Origin: JBDIAR01 sp039812545
GTDB taxonomy: Bacteria > Actinomycetota > Actinomycetes > Actinomycetales > Dermatophilaceae
Direction of reading: 5' to 3'
Length of the DNA: 30,730 nt
Assembly (NCBI GenBank): GCA_039812545.1
Contig: JBDIAR010000013.1
Span: 1-30,730 of the forward strand
The position numbers were made by a program, and so were the translations under genes. Each line of letters opens with the position of its first letter. The first letter of the stretch is position 1. This document shows, piece by piece, positions 1 through 7,506 of this stretch. The notes beneath the pieces were generated by a model, which saw nothing but the letters and a program-made list of their open reading frames with translations, had not been told where the DNA came from and did no database searches.

Positions 1-235
1 CGACAGAATATCGCAACTCTGATCGACATGTAAGTCGGCAAACGTCGAATCTCTATGACCCCCAACGAAACCCGACGCCCCGTGGGAAACGCCAGACCCT
101 ATCTCGGAGCACCGAAAATGGGCCCGTCGAGCCGGCGAGCCGGCGAGCGTCACCCGGGAGCAGGGTGCCACCGAGGCGGGCAGATCAGATCGGACTACCC
201 TCGCCAGCGACCGCACCGTATGCCAGAGTCGAACG
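1..235. other. Upstream intergenic region
   Basis: I see no convincing gene here. Frame 1 is open only to a TAA at 31-33, so the tail of an upstream gene is possible but cannot be supported from ten codons. An 8-bp unit GAGCCGGC is repeated two and a half times at 129-148. One GTATGCC word lies at 218-224. The hexamer CAGAGT at 224-229 sits 6 nt before the ATG at 236 and could be a weak -10 box for a leaderless transcript. Confidence 0.5.
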
Positions 236-883
236 ATGACAAGGCAACTGATCTCCGGCGACGAGTTCGCCGCGCTCGGCCTGGACGACTGGCGGGCGAT
301 GTACGGCGCGGTCGAGGCTCGCTTCCGGACCGGCGACTTCGCCACCGGGCTCGAGTTCGTCAACCGGATCGGGACGGCAGCGGAGGCCGCGAACCACCAC
401 CCCGATCTTGCCCTGACGTACTCCTCGGTCCACGTCCTGCTGACCAGCCACGACGTCGGCGGCAAGACCCAACGCGATGTCGACCTGGCTCGACAGATCA
501 GTGCCATCGCGGCCGAACTCGGCATCGACGCGGACCCGGCGAGCATCCAACGGATCGAACTCGCCCTCGACACCTGGGACCTCGAGGCGGTCAAGCCGTT
601 CTGGGCGGCAGCGCTCGCCATGGGCGAGACCGGCGCGGACGAGATCCGTGACCCCCACGGCGTCGTCCCGAGCGTGTGGTTCCAGGAGGCCGAGGAGACC
701 ACGACCCAACGCTGGCATCTCGACATCCGGGTGCCACCGGAGCAGGCCGCGGACCGAATCGCCGCGGCCGTGGCCGCCGGTGGCAGGATCGTCGACGACA
801 GTTCGGCCCCCAGGTTCACCGTGCTCGCCGACCCGCAGGGCAACAAGGTATGCGTGTGCACGCACGTCGGACGTAGCCACTGA
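236..883 (+). CDS. Pterin-4a-carbinolamine dehydratase fused to a glyoxalase-like (VOC) domain
   Basis: This 215-residue protein joins two domains. Residues about 1-95 resemble 4a-hydroxytetrahydrobiopterin dehydratase, which dehydrates the carbinolamine made by pterin-dependent hydroxylases. The paired histidines of that family are at H54-H55 in NHHPD, followed by the TSHDVGGKT stretch with H72. Residues about 105-212 look like a vicinal-oxygen-chelate (glyoxalase/bleomycin-resistance) fold: WHLDIRV, a stretch of alanine-rich helix, and a closing VLADPQGNKVCV strand. Such fusions are known in actinobacteria, but the substrate of the VOC half is not established. There is no Shine-Dalgarno; the ATG at 236 gives a family-like N-terminus. 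No aromatic amino acid hydroxylase lies nearby, so a role in pterin recycling is not supported by context. It lies 123 bp upstream of tatA. Confidence 0.85.
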   Translation: MTRQLISGDEFAALGLDDWRAMYGAVEARFRTGDFATGLEFVNRIGTAAEAANHHPDLALTYSSVHVLLTSHDVGGKTQRDVDLARQISAIAAELGIDADPASIQRIELALDTWDLEAVKPFWAAALAMGETGADEIRDPHGVVPSVWFQEAEETTTQRWHLDIRVPPEQAADRIAAAVAAGGRIVDDSSAPRFTVLADPQGNKVCVCTHVGRSH

Positions 884-1006
884 ACCGCCCGCATCCCCCC
901 GGTATGCCGCCCGCCCGCCCCGCACGAAGACCCGGACGCCGGCTGTCAGGATGCGGTCAGGCCGGCCGTCTACCATGGAGGCACCCGCGTCCTAGGAGAC
1001 AATGCC

Positions 1007-1222
1007 ATGCGCAACTTGGGAGCCCCCGAGCTGATCCTCATCCTTGTGGTCATCCTGTTGTTGTTCGGCTGGAAGCGTCTGCCCGATATGTCCCGGAGCA
1101 TGGGACGCTCGTTGCGGATCTTCAAGTCCGAGATCAAGGAACTCAAGGACGACGAGGGCTCAGCCGCAGCGCCCCAGCCCGCTGATCCGGTCAAGCCCTC
1201 CGGTCAGCCGCCGACGCCCTGA
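1007..1222 (+). CDS. tatA: Twin-arginine translocase subunit TatA
   Basis: This is the 71-residue pore-forming subunit of the Tat pathway, which exports folded proteins across the cytoplasmic membrane. It has the expected plan: a single N-terminal membrane helix at residues about 7-21, the FGxxRLPD hinge (FGWKRLPD), an amphipathic helix to about residue 48, and a short acidic then Pro/Ala-rich tail. The start is fixed by AGGAG at 994-998, 8 nt before the ATG; the nearer ATG at 1002 is in another frame. tatC follows after 80 bp, and tatA-tatC-helY order is standard in actinobacteria. No tatB-like gene is seen in the window, as is usual because tatB commonly sits elsewhere in this group. Confidence 0.95.
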   Translation: MRNLGAPELILILVVILLLFGWKRLPDMSRSMGRSLRIFKSEIKELKDDEGSAAAPQPADPVKPSGQPPTP

Positions 1223-1302
1223 CCGGTCGCGCCACCTTCGAGACGGGCAGCGGTTCGGACAGTGTGGGCTCTATGGGCTGGGTGGCCTCTGGTTAGGACG
1301 AC

Positions 1303-2112
1303 GTGGTAGTCCGGCGCCGGAAGAACCCCGAAGGACGGATGTCCCTGGTGGAGCACCTTCGGGAGCTCCGGCGACGACTGGTCATCTCGGCCGCCGCGAT
1401 CCTCGTCGGCTCGGTCGTCGGGTGGAACATCTACGACTGGCTCTACGCCCGCATCTCCGAACCCATCGACGAACAGCGACTCACCCGACGCGGCGGTGAG
1501 GTCGTCACGATCAACTTCGCGGGTCTCACCGACGGCTTCGCCATGCAGGTCAACGTCTCGCTGTTCGCCGGGATCATCATGGCCGCACCGGTGTGGATCC
1601 TGCAGTTGTGGGGTTTCATCGTGCCGGGGTTGACGAAGAAGGAGAAGTGGACGGCCCGCTTCTTCATGATGGCCGCCGTGCCGCTGTTCCTCGCCGGCTG
1701 CTTCGTCGCCTACCTGCTGATGCCCAAGGCGGTCGGGGTCCTGATGTCCTTCGTCCCGGCGGGCGGCTCCAACATCATCGCGGGCGATGTGTACCTGCAG
1801 TTCGTCCTGAAGTTCATCCTCGCCTTCGGCCTGTCCTTCCTGCTGCCGGTCGTCCTCGTCGGTCTGAACCTGGCCCACGTGTTGCCGGCTCGGACGATGC
1901 GGCGCGGCTGGCGACTCGCGGTGATCCTGGCCTTCGTGTTCGGCGCGGTGATGACGCCCACGACGGACCCGTGGACGATGACCTTCCTCGCCGGCCCGGT
2001 CATCGTGCTCTACTTCGCGGCCGTCGGCATCGCCTCGATCACCGACCGTCGGCGCGCGGCCGCCGAACCGGACTGGCTCAACACACCTGACGGGCAGGCC
2101 TCGGCGCTGTAA
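1303..2112 (+). CDS. tatC: Twin-arginine translocase subunit TatC
   Basis: TatC is the multi-pass receptor subunit that binds the twin-arginine signal peptide. The 269-residue protein starts with a basic stretch and the family motif SLVEHLRELRRRL at residues about 14-26. Six hydrophobic segments follow, including a YLLMPKAVG-type loop and the conserved late stretch AFVFGAVMTPTTDP. The C-terminus is short and cytoplasmic. The GTG start at 1303 has AGGA at 1295-1298. The stop codon TAA (2110-2112) forms part of the likely -10 box of the next gene, so tatC and the lipid kinase may be expressed both jointly and separately. Length and motifs agree with the family. Confidence 0.95.
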   Translation: MVVRRRKNPEGRMSLVEHLRELRRRLVISAAAILVGSVVGWNIYDWLYARISEPIDEQRLTRRGGEVVTINFAGLTDGFAMQVNVSLFAGIIMAAPVWILQLWGFIVPGLTKKEKWTARFFMMAAVPLFLAGCFVAYLLMPKAVGVLMSFVPAGGSNIIAGDVYLQFVLKFILAFGLSFLLPVVLVGLNLAHVLPARTMRRGWRLAVILAFVFGAVMTPTTDPWTMTFLAGPVIVLYFAAVGIASITDRRRAAAEPDWLNTPDGQASAL

Positions 2113-2115
2113 CGT
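2110..2115 (+). promoter_or_regulatory. Likely -10 box of a leaderless promoter (lipid kinase)
   Basis: TAACGT matches TAnnnT and ends 7 nt before the GTG at 2123. It overlaps the tatC stop codon. No Shine-Dalgarno is present ahead of the GTG, so transcription starting at or next to the start codon would explain translation. No clear -35 is visible. Confidence 0.45.
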
Positions 2116-2122
2116 TCCCCTG

Positions 2123-3043
2123 GTGTCACCCACCCTCGCCCTGCTCGTCAACCCGACAGCGGGCAGCGGCCGGGGCGCCCGCAGCGGACGCCTGGCCACC
2201 CAGGAACTCCGCGATGCCGGACATCGGATCATCGACGTCACCGGAGCCGACGCGAGCGACTCCCGCCACCGGGCCCGGGCCGCCCTCGCCGACGGCGTCG
2301 ACGGGCTCGTCGTCTGCGGTGGCGACGGAACCGTCCACCTCGGGGCAAATCTGGTCGCCGGCACCGGCATACCTCTCGGCCTGATCGCAGCCGGCTCCGG
2401 CAACGACGTCGCCTCCACCCTGAGTCTGCCGATCCACGACCCCGTGGCCGCCGCCCGCCTGATCAGCGCCGGCACCACCCGGGCGATCGACGCCGGGCGG
2501 GTGGAGTGGGCCCACGGACAGCGGTGGTTCGCCGGAGTCCTCGGGGCCGGGTTCGACGCCCGGGTCAGTCTGCGCGCCATGTCCCTGCCGCGCCTGTTGC
2601 GCGGGCCGATCAGGTACGTCGCGGCCGTCCTGCGCGAACTTCCGGTGTTCACCCCGATCCCGTATGCCGTGACCGTGGATGACCGGACGATCCGCACCGA
2701 GGCGATGCTCGTCGCCGTCGCCAACACCCCGAGATTCGGCGGCGGAATCCGGGTCTGCCCCGATGCGCAAGTGGACGACGGACTGTTCGACGTGCTCATC
2801 TGTCATCGGCTCGGCAAGGCCGAGTTCCTGCGCGTCTTCCCCACGGTCTTCTCCGGCCGGCACCTCGGGCACCCGGCGATCGAGGTGCTGCGCGGCAGAC
2901 AGATCCGGCTGGATGCCCCGGGGCTGGTGGCCCAGGCCGACGGCGAGCAGGTCGCGTCGCTGCCGCTGGACGTCACCCTCGTGCCGGAGGCGTTGCGGGT
3001 CTTCGCCGGTCCGTCCGGACGGCCGGCCGACCGGGCCGCCTGA
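2123..3043 (+). CDS. Diacylglycerol/lipid kinase family protein
   Basis: This 306-residue protein belongs to the DagK/YegS/BmrU lipid kinase family, which transfers phosphate from ATP to diacylglycerol or related lipid alcohols at the membrane face. The N-terminal kinase domain shows the phosphate-binding NPTAGSGRG (residues 10-18), the glycine-rich CGGDGT (65-70) and the GSGND motif (91-95). The C-terminal beta-sandwich half carries NTPRFGGGIRVCPDAQVDDG and the family-typical ADGE near residue 275. Length is normal. It starts with GTG 10 nt after the tatC stop, and its TGA (3041-3043) overlaps the ATG of helY, so translation of the two is probably coupled. The exact lipid substrate cannot be told from sequence. 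Confidence 0.9.
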   Translation: MSPTLALLVNPTAGSGRGARSGRLATQELRDAGHRIIDVTGADASDSRHRARAALADGVDGLVVCGGDGTVHLGANLVAGTGIPLGLIAAGSGNDVASTLSLPIHDPVAAARLISAGTTRAIDAGRVEWAHGQRWFAGVLGAGFDARVSLRAMSLPRLLRGPIRYVAAVLRELPVFTPIPYAVTVDDRTIRTEAMLVAVANTPRFGGGIRVCPDAQVDDGLFDVLICHRLGKAEFLRVFPTVFSGRHLGHPAIEVLRGRQIRLDAPGLVAQADGEQVASLPLDVTLVPEALRVFAGPSGRPADRAA

Positions 3044-5850
3044 TGACCCGGGAACCGGCCACGGGTGACGAGCTCGCGGCGTACGCGGCCTCCCTCGATT
3101 TCGAGCTGGACGACTATCAGCAGGTGGCCTGCGAAGCGGTCGAGGCGGGCGCCGGAGTCCTGGTGGCCGCGCCGACGGGAGCGGGCAAGACGCTGGTGGG
3201 GGAGTTCGCGGTGTACTGCGCGCTCAACCGGGGCGGCAAGGCGTTCTACACCACCCCCATCAAGGCGCTGAGCAACCAGAAGTACCTCGATTTCGCGGCC
3301 CGGTTCGGCGCCGACCGGGTCGGCTTGCTGACGGGGGACTCCTCGATCAACGGGGAGGCGCCCGTGGTCGTCATGACCACCGAGGTGCTGCGCAACATGC
3401 TGTATGCCGGTTCGCCGACGCTGGGCGGCCTCACCCATGTCGTCATGGACGAGGTCCACTACCTCGCCGATCGGGCGCGCGGGGCGGTCTGGGAGGAGGT
3501 CATCATCCACCTGGCCCCCGAGGTGCAGGTGATCTCCCTGTCGGCGACGGTCTCCAACGCCGAGGAGTTCGGGGAGTGGCTCGCCGCCGTCCGGCCGCAG
3601 ATGCGGGTGGTGGTCAGCGAGGATCGTCCGGTTCCGTTGTTCCAGCACATGTTCGTCGGCGGAGCGCTCTATGACCTGTTCGTCGACACCGGGGACCCTC
3701 GCGACGCCCCGGTTCGGCTGAATCCCGAACTCACCCGCGCGGTTCGGGCGCTTGAATCCCCGGGGCCGCGGGGCGCCGGGGGTGGTGGCGGTAGTAGTGG
3801 TGGAGTGGCACGGGGAGGCGGCGCGGGTGGTCGGCGGGGCAGCCCCGAGCGGGCGCGACCAGCCGGGCGGGCCGACGTGATCCACCGGCTGGACCGATCC
3901 GGGCTCTTGCCGGCGATCTGCTTCGTCTTCTCCCGATCCGGGTGCGACGCCGCCGTCGAACAACTCCTGCGCCGCGACGTCCGGCTGGTCGACGACCACG
4001 AGGGGGAGCGGATCCGCCGCATCGTCGAAGAGCGATGCGCCGCGTTGCCGCCGGAGGACCTCGCCGTCCTCGGGTACCACGACTTCGTCGCCGGACTGAG
4101 CCGCGGGTTCGCCGCGCACCATGCGGGGCTGCTGCCGACCTTCCGGGAGATCGTCGAAGAACTGTTCACGGCCGGCCGGGTCCAGGTCGTCTTCGCCACC
4201 GAGACGCTGGCGCTCGGGATCAACATGCCGGCCCGCACGGTCGTTCTGGAGCGACTGGTGAAGTTCAACGGCATACGGCACGCGGAACTCACGCCGGCCG
4301 AGTACACCCAGCTCACCGGTCGGGCCGGCCGGCGGGGCATCGACGTCGAGGGCCACGCCGTCGTCCTGTGGCAGCCCGGCGTCGAACCCGAAGCGGTCGG
4401 TGGCCTGGCCGCCACCCGGACCTACCCGTTGCGGTCCAGTTTCCGGCCGACCTACAACATGGCTCTCAACCTGGTGGCGCGGGTCGGCCGTGACCGGGCT
4501 CGCCAGGTCCTCGAATCCAGCTTCGCCCAGTTCCAGGCGGACCGGACCGTCGTGGGCTTGGCCAGGGCGGTCCGCCGCAACACCGCTCAGCTCGCGGACC
4601 TCGCCGCCCGGATGACGTGCCACCTCGGAGATTTCGCCGAGTATGCCGGGCTGCGGGCGGCGATCAAGGACGCCGAGCGGGATCGTTCGGCCGCCCGGGC
4701 CAAGGGCGAGCGCGCCGAGGCGGCCCGATCGCTGGGCGAACTACGCGTCGGGGACGTCGTGTGGGTCAGTGTCGGACGGCATACCGGCTGGGCGGTGGTC
4801 GTGGCACCCCAGACCACCGGTCAAGGGCAGGTGACCCCGCCGGCGGTCGTGACCGAGGACCGGCAGTACCGCCGATTGGATCCGGACGCGCTGGCCGGTC
4901 CGGTGGGTTCGGTGACGACGGTTCGGCTGCCACGCGGCTTCAACGCCCGAAACCCGCAGTCCCGACGCGATCTGGCGACGACGCTGCGGATCGCCACCTC
5001 TTCGCGCCGGCCCGGAGACCTCGACCAGCCGCCGACGAGCGGAAAGCGCGGCCGGACCGGGTCGTCGGGGAAGCGCCGGGCGCAGGCCGCTGCCGTGGAC
5101 CGGTTGGACGATCGCCTGATCGAGTTGCGCGCCCGGCTGCGGGCCCACCCCTGCCACGACTGTCCCGACCGCGAGGACCACGCCCGGGTGGGGGAGCAGT
5201 GGTGGCGGCTGCACCGGGACACCGAGGCGATCAGTCGCAAGATCGAGCAGCGCACGTCCTCGATCGCCGGCACCTTCGAGCGGGTCTGCGAGGTCCTCGC
5301 CGACACCGGGTACCTCGCCGCCGACGGCCGCTCCGTCACCGCCGCCGGCCAGGTGCTGCGGGGGATCTACACCGAACGGGATCTGCTGACGGCGCAGGCC
5401 CTGCGAGCGGGGGTGTTCGACCGGCTGGATCCTGCCTCGCTGGCCGCCGTCGCGTCCGCCCTCGTCCACGAGGCCCGCACGGACGACCTGACCGCCGCCG
5501 CCGAACGCGTGCCCAATGCCGACGTGCGCGACGCCCTCGATGCGCTCGACGATCTGTGGGCCGACATCGAGGCGCGGGAGCGAGCCACCGGCCTGCCGAG
5601 TACCTCGCCGCCGGATCGGGGCATCGTCTGGGTGGTCCACCGCTGGGCGAGCGGAGCGGCTCTCGAGGTCGCGTTGCGGGAGAGCGAACTGGCGGCCGGC
5701 GATTTCGTCCGGCGCTGCAAACAGGTCATCGACCTGCTGTCCCAACTGGGCGATGCGGCGGCCGCGGGCCGGCCCAAGGTGTCCGCGACCGCCCGCCGGG
5801 CCGCCGACCGATTGGCGCGCGGTGTCGTGGCCGCGGACCGGATCGACTGA
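3043..5850 (+). CDS. helY: Ski2/Mtr4-like DEAD/DExH-box RNA helicase HelY
   Basis: This 935-residue superfamily 2 helicase uses ATP to unwind RNA and is related to the Ski2/Mtr4 exosome helicases. Motifs in order are Walker A APTGAGKT (43-50), DEVH (136-139), SAT (167-169) and the motif VI TGRAGRRG (425-432). A stalk/beta-barrel region follows, with a CxxC-like CHDCPDREDH segment, and then a helical DSHCT-type C-terminal domain over about residues 760-930. Residues 239-276 are a Gly/Arg/Ser-rich low-complexity stretch between the two RecA domains; the flanks read through in frame, so it is an insertion and not a frameshift. The start overlaps the upstream stop as ATGA. Actinobacterial helY commonly follows tatAC. 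It ends 40 bp from a convergent exonuclease gene. Confidence 0.93.
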   Translation: MTREPATGDELAAYAASLDFELDDYQQVACEAVEAGAGVLVAAPTGAGKTLVGEFAVYCALNRGGKAFYTTPIKALSNQKYLDFAARFGADRVGLLTGDSSINGEAPVVVMTTEVLRNMLYAGSPTLGGLTHVVMDEVHYLADRARGAVWEEVIIHLAPEVQVISLSATVSNAEEFGEWLAAVRPQMRVVVSEDRPVPLFQHMFVGGALYDLFVDTGDPRDAPVRLNPELTRAVRALESPGPRGAGGGGGSSGGVARGGGAGGRRGSPERARPAGRADVIHRLDRSGLLPAICFVFSRSGCDAAVEQLLRRDVRLVDDHEGERIRRIVEERCAALPPEDLAVLGYHDFVAGLSRGFAAHHAGLLPTFREIVEELFTAGRVQVVFATETLALGINMPARTVVLERLVKFNGIRHAELTPAEYTQLTGRAGRRGIDVEGHAVVLWQPGVEPEAVGGLAATRTYPLRSSFRPTYNMALNLVARVGRDRARQVLESSFAQFQADRTVVGLARAVRRNTAQLADLAARMTCHLGDFAEYAGLRAAIKDAERDRSAARAKGERAEAARSLGELRVGDVVWVSVGRHTGWAVVVAPQTTGQGQVTPPAVVTEDRQYRRLDPDALAGPVGSVTTVRLPRGFNARNPQSRRDLATTLRIATSSRRPGDLDQPPTSGKRGRTGSSGKRRAQAAAVDRLDDRLIELRARLRAHPCHDCPDREDHARVGEQWWRLHRDTEAISRKIEQRTSSIAGTFERVCEVLADTGYLAADGRSVTAAGQVLRGIYTERDLLTAQALRAGVFDRLDPASLAAVASALVHEARTDDLTAAAERVPNADVRDALDALDDLWADIEARERATGLPSTSPPDRGIVWVVHRWASGAALEVALRESELAAGDFVRRCKQVIDLLSQLGDAAAAGRPKVSATARRAADRLARGVVAADRID

Positions 5851-5857
5851 CGACTCG

Positions 5858-5875
5858 GGCCGGGGTCGCCCGGCC
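5858..5875. terminator. Hairpin between convergent genes
   Basis: A perfect 7-bp stem (GGCCGGG with CCCGGCC) and a GTCG loop fill the 39-bp gap between the helY stop and the exonuclease stop. There is no U-tract, as is common for actinobacterial terminators. It could serve both strands. Confidence 0.5.
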
Positions 5876-5889
5876 GGTGGCCCGGATGG

Positions 5890-6816
5890 TCAGCGGTCCA
5901 GGCCGAGGGCGTGGACGAGCCGGCCCACGCTGGACTCCACCCCGGTATGTTCGGCCAGGTCTTGCACCGTCTCGGGGTCCGCGAGGACCCGCGGCACGGC
6001 ATACGGCGGTGCGGGGACGGGCACGTCGCGGCGCACTCGCACGACCTGCGGCGCCACGTCCAGATAGTCCCGGGCGGCGGTCAGCCGGGTGCGCAGCGCC
6101 CCCTTGACCGCGGGGTCGCCGCCGTCGAGCGCGGCCAGCACCCCGGTCAGATCGCCGAACTGCCGCAGCAATGCCGCGGCAGTCTTCTCGCCGACCCCCG
6201 CGACCCCGGGCAGACCATCGCTCGGATCGCCGCGCAGCACGGCGAGTTCGGCGTATGCCCCCCCGTGGGCCACGCCGTACTTGGCCTCAAGCACCCCCTG
6301 ATCGACGAACTCGGGGTCTCGCACCCCGCCCTTGGCCACGTAGACGACTCGCACCGCCTGGGCGTCGTCGACGAGTTGGAAGAGGTCCCGGTCGCCGGTG
6401 ACGATGTCGACCGGCAGCCGGCCGTGCGAGGCGGCGGCGATCGTCCCGATGACGTCGTCGGCCTCGAAACCGGGCCGTCCGACCCGCACCACCCCGATCG
6501 CGTCGAGCAGCGCGGCGATCAGTGGGATCTGCCCGACCAGGCCCGGGGGGATCTCCTCGGTGTTGGTCGCCGCATCGGCGACCCGGTGCGATTTGTACGA
6601 CGGCAGCAGCCGTGTGCGGAACTCCGGTCGCCAGTCGTCGTCCCAGCAGGCGACGAGTTCGGTCGGCTCGAAACGCTGCACGAGCGAGGCGAACATGTCG
6701 CACGTGCCGCGAATCGCGTTGACCGGCATACCGGTGCGACCGTCGGACTCCGGCATGCCGTAGAAGGCGCGGAAGAACAACCCGGCGGTGTCGACGAGGA
6801 GCAGACGAGCGGCCAT
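5890..6816 (-). CDS. 5'-3' exonuclease (PolA N-terminal/flap-nuclease type)
   Basis: This 308-residue protein is a stand-alone relative of the 5'-nuclease domain of DNA polymerase I, which removes RNA primers and 5' flaps. Acidic metal-ligand motifs are in order: LLLVDTAG near the N-terminus, a WDDDWRP segment, FEADDVIGT, and TGDRDLFQLV. The helix-hairpin-helix DNA-binding element follows in GDPSDGLPGVAGVGEKTAA. No polymerase domain is attached. I chose the ATG at 6816, which gives the normal MAARLLLVDTAG start; an upstream ATG at 6849 would add 11 non-conserved residues. The divergent Lrp/AsnC gene begins 102 bp away. Free-standing copies in addition to polA are frequent in actinobacteria. 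Confidence 0.92.
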   Translation of the reverse strand: MAARLLLVDTAGLFFRAFYGMPESDGRTGMPVNAIRGTCDMFASLVQRFEPTELVACWDDDWRPEFRTRLLPSYKSHRVADAATNTEEIPPGLVGQIPLIAALLDAIGVVRVGRPGFEADDVIGTIAAASHGRLPVDIVTGDRDLFQLVDDAQAVRVVYVAKGGVRDPEFVDQGVLEAKYGVAHGGAYAELAVLRGDPSDGLPGVAGVGEKTAAALLRQFGDLTGVLAALDGGDPAVKGALRTRLTAARDYLDVAPQVVRVRRDVPVPAPPYAVPRVLADPETVQDLAEHTGVESSVGRLVHALGLDR

Positions 6817-6905
6817 GCGACCAGTCTGCCGGGTGGCACACCCGGCCAACCCGGCTGGCCGAGAATCGCCGGTGCACAGTGCGACCGCGCACCCCCGCCG
6901 CGGAC

Positions 6906-6911
6906 TAGGGT
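6906..6911 (+). promoter_or_regulatory. Likely -10 box of a leaderless promoter (Lrp/AsnC gene)
   Basis: TAGGGT matches TAnnnT and lies exactly 6 nt before the GTG at 6918, with no Shine-Dalgarno. GCGACC at 6881-6886 is a weak -35 at 19 bp. An autoregulatory Lrp site in this divergent gap is plausible but I cannot point to one. Confidence 0.5.
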
Positions 6912-6917
6912 CGCAGT

Positions 6918-7358
6918 GTGGAAGACATTGATCGTCGGCTGGTGAGTTTGCTGTCCCGGGACGGGCGGATGAGTTTCACCGATCTCGGCAAGGCAACCGG
7001 TCTGTCGACGTCCGCGGTTCATCAGCGGGTTCGCCGCCTCGAGGAGCGCGGGGTCATCCAGGGGTACCGCGCCGTCGTCGATCACCAGGCGGTCGATCTG
7101 GCGCTCATCGCCTTCGTCTCGGTCCGGCCGATCAGCGCCGGCGACCCGGACGACATACCGGATCATCTCCTCGACGTGCCCGAAATCGAGTCCTGTTACT
7201 CGGTGGCCGGCGACGACAACTATCTGTTGAAGGTTCGGGTCGCCACGCCCGCGGATCTGGAACTGCTCATCGGGCGGATCCGTCAGCAAGCCCGGGTCTC
7301 GACTCGCACGACGATCGTGTTGTCCACCCCGTGGTCGGGTCGACCCCTGCCCGAGTGA
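6918..7358 (+). CDS. Lrp/AsnC family transcriptional regulator
   Basis: This 146-residue regulator has the standard two-part architecture. Residues about 1-55 form the winged helix-turn-helix starting MEDIDRRLVSLLSRDGR and including LGKATGLSTSAVHQRVRRLEERGVI, which contacts DNA. Residues about 65-140 form the RAM ligand-binding domain with the GDDNYLLKVR segment, which binds amino acids and builds octamers. Members control amino acid metabolism or transport, often including their own promoter. The effector is not evident: no amino acid gene is adjacent, and the neighbours are a divergent exonuclease and, downstream, a sugar importer with its own regulator. Length is typical. Confidence 0.93.
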   Translation: MEDIDRRLVSLLSRDGRMSFTDLGKATGLSTSAVHQRVRRLEERGVIQGYRAVVDHQAVDLALIAFVSVRPISAGDPDDIPDHLLDVPEIESCYSVAGDDNYLLKVRVATPADLELLIGRIRQQARVSTRTTIVLSTPWSGRPLPE

Positions 7359-7384
7359 GCCGCCGCGGCTGAGCGTCGGCGGCT
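7358..7384 (+). terminator. Hairpin after the Lrp/AsnC gene
   Basis: AGCCGCCG (7358-7365) pairs with CGGCGGCT (7377-7384) across an 11-nt loop, starting on the last base of the stop codon. There is no U-tract. It would separate the regulator from the sugar-import operon. Confidence 0.5.
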
Positions 7385-7453
7385 GAGGTTCAGCAGCGCG
7401 ACCAGACCCGTCGGGCGGCCCTCTGCCCCACCGCTCCGCAGGCCACGTCGCCT

Positions 7454-7470
7454 GTCTCGCAATGTGAGAC
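7454..7470. promoter_or_regulatory. Inverted repeat upstream of the sugar-import promoter
   Basis: GTCTC (7454-7458) and GAGAC (7466-7470) flank a 7-nt centre GCAATGT, and the centre GCAATGTG also has partial symmetry. It lies just upstream of the -35 hexamer at 7476, a usual position for an activator or an accessory repressor site. The binding protein is unknown. Confidence 0.4.
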
Positions 7471-7475
7471 GGATC

Positions 7476-7505
7476 TTGAGTAAACGATTACGTAACCGAT
7501 TACCT
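7476..7505 (+). promoter_or_regulatory. Candidate promoter of the sugar-import operon
   Basis: TTGAGT (7476-7481) as -35 and TTACCT (7500-7505) as -10 are separated by 18 bp. Transcription would start near 7512, downstream of the GTG at 7507, and would favour translation from the TTG at 7537, which has AGAGG at 7525-7529. Both hexamers are overlapped or abutted by the operator pair at 7480-7503. Confidence 0.5.
7480..7503. promoter_or_regulatory. Tandem LacI-type operators
   Basis: Two 12-bp near-palindromes abut exactly: GTAAACGATTAC (7480-7491) and GTAACCGATTAC (7492-7503). Each has GTAA/TTAC arms and a central CG, the hallmark of LacI-family operators. They cover the promoter spacer, so binding should repress. 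The natural candidate protein is the LacI-family regulator encoded at 12491-13513, the last gene of the locus. I did not find the site ahead of that gene itself. Confidence 0.7.
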
Positions 7506-7506
7506 A

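Noticed and set aside
1..33. C-terminal end of an upstream gene in frame 1
   Set aside because: Ten codons without recognisable sequence cannot support a gene.
1204..2799. Long minus-strand open frame of 531 codons across tatC and the lipid kinase
   Set aside because: It is antisense to two clear genes, Arg/Pro-rich without domains, and typical of spurious frames in GC-rich DNA. The same applies to those at 2803-4623, 7519-9924 and 19231-22362.
3757..3870. Frameshift or assembly error in helY at the Gly-rich stretch
   Set aside because: Family sequence resumes in the same frame on both sides, so an in-frame insertion is the simpler reading.
4617..6107. Plus-strand frame of 496 codons over helY and the exonuclease
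   Set aside because: It is out of frame with helY, Arg/Gly/Pro-rich, and lacks motifs.
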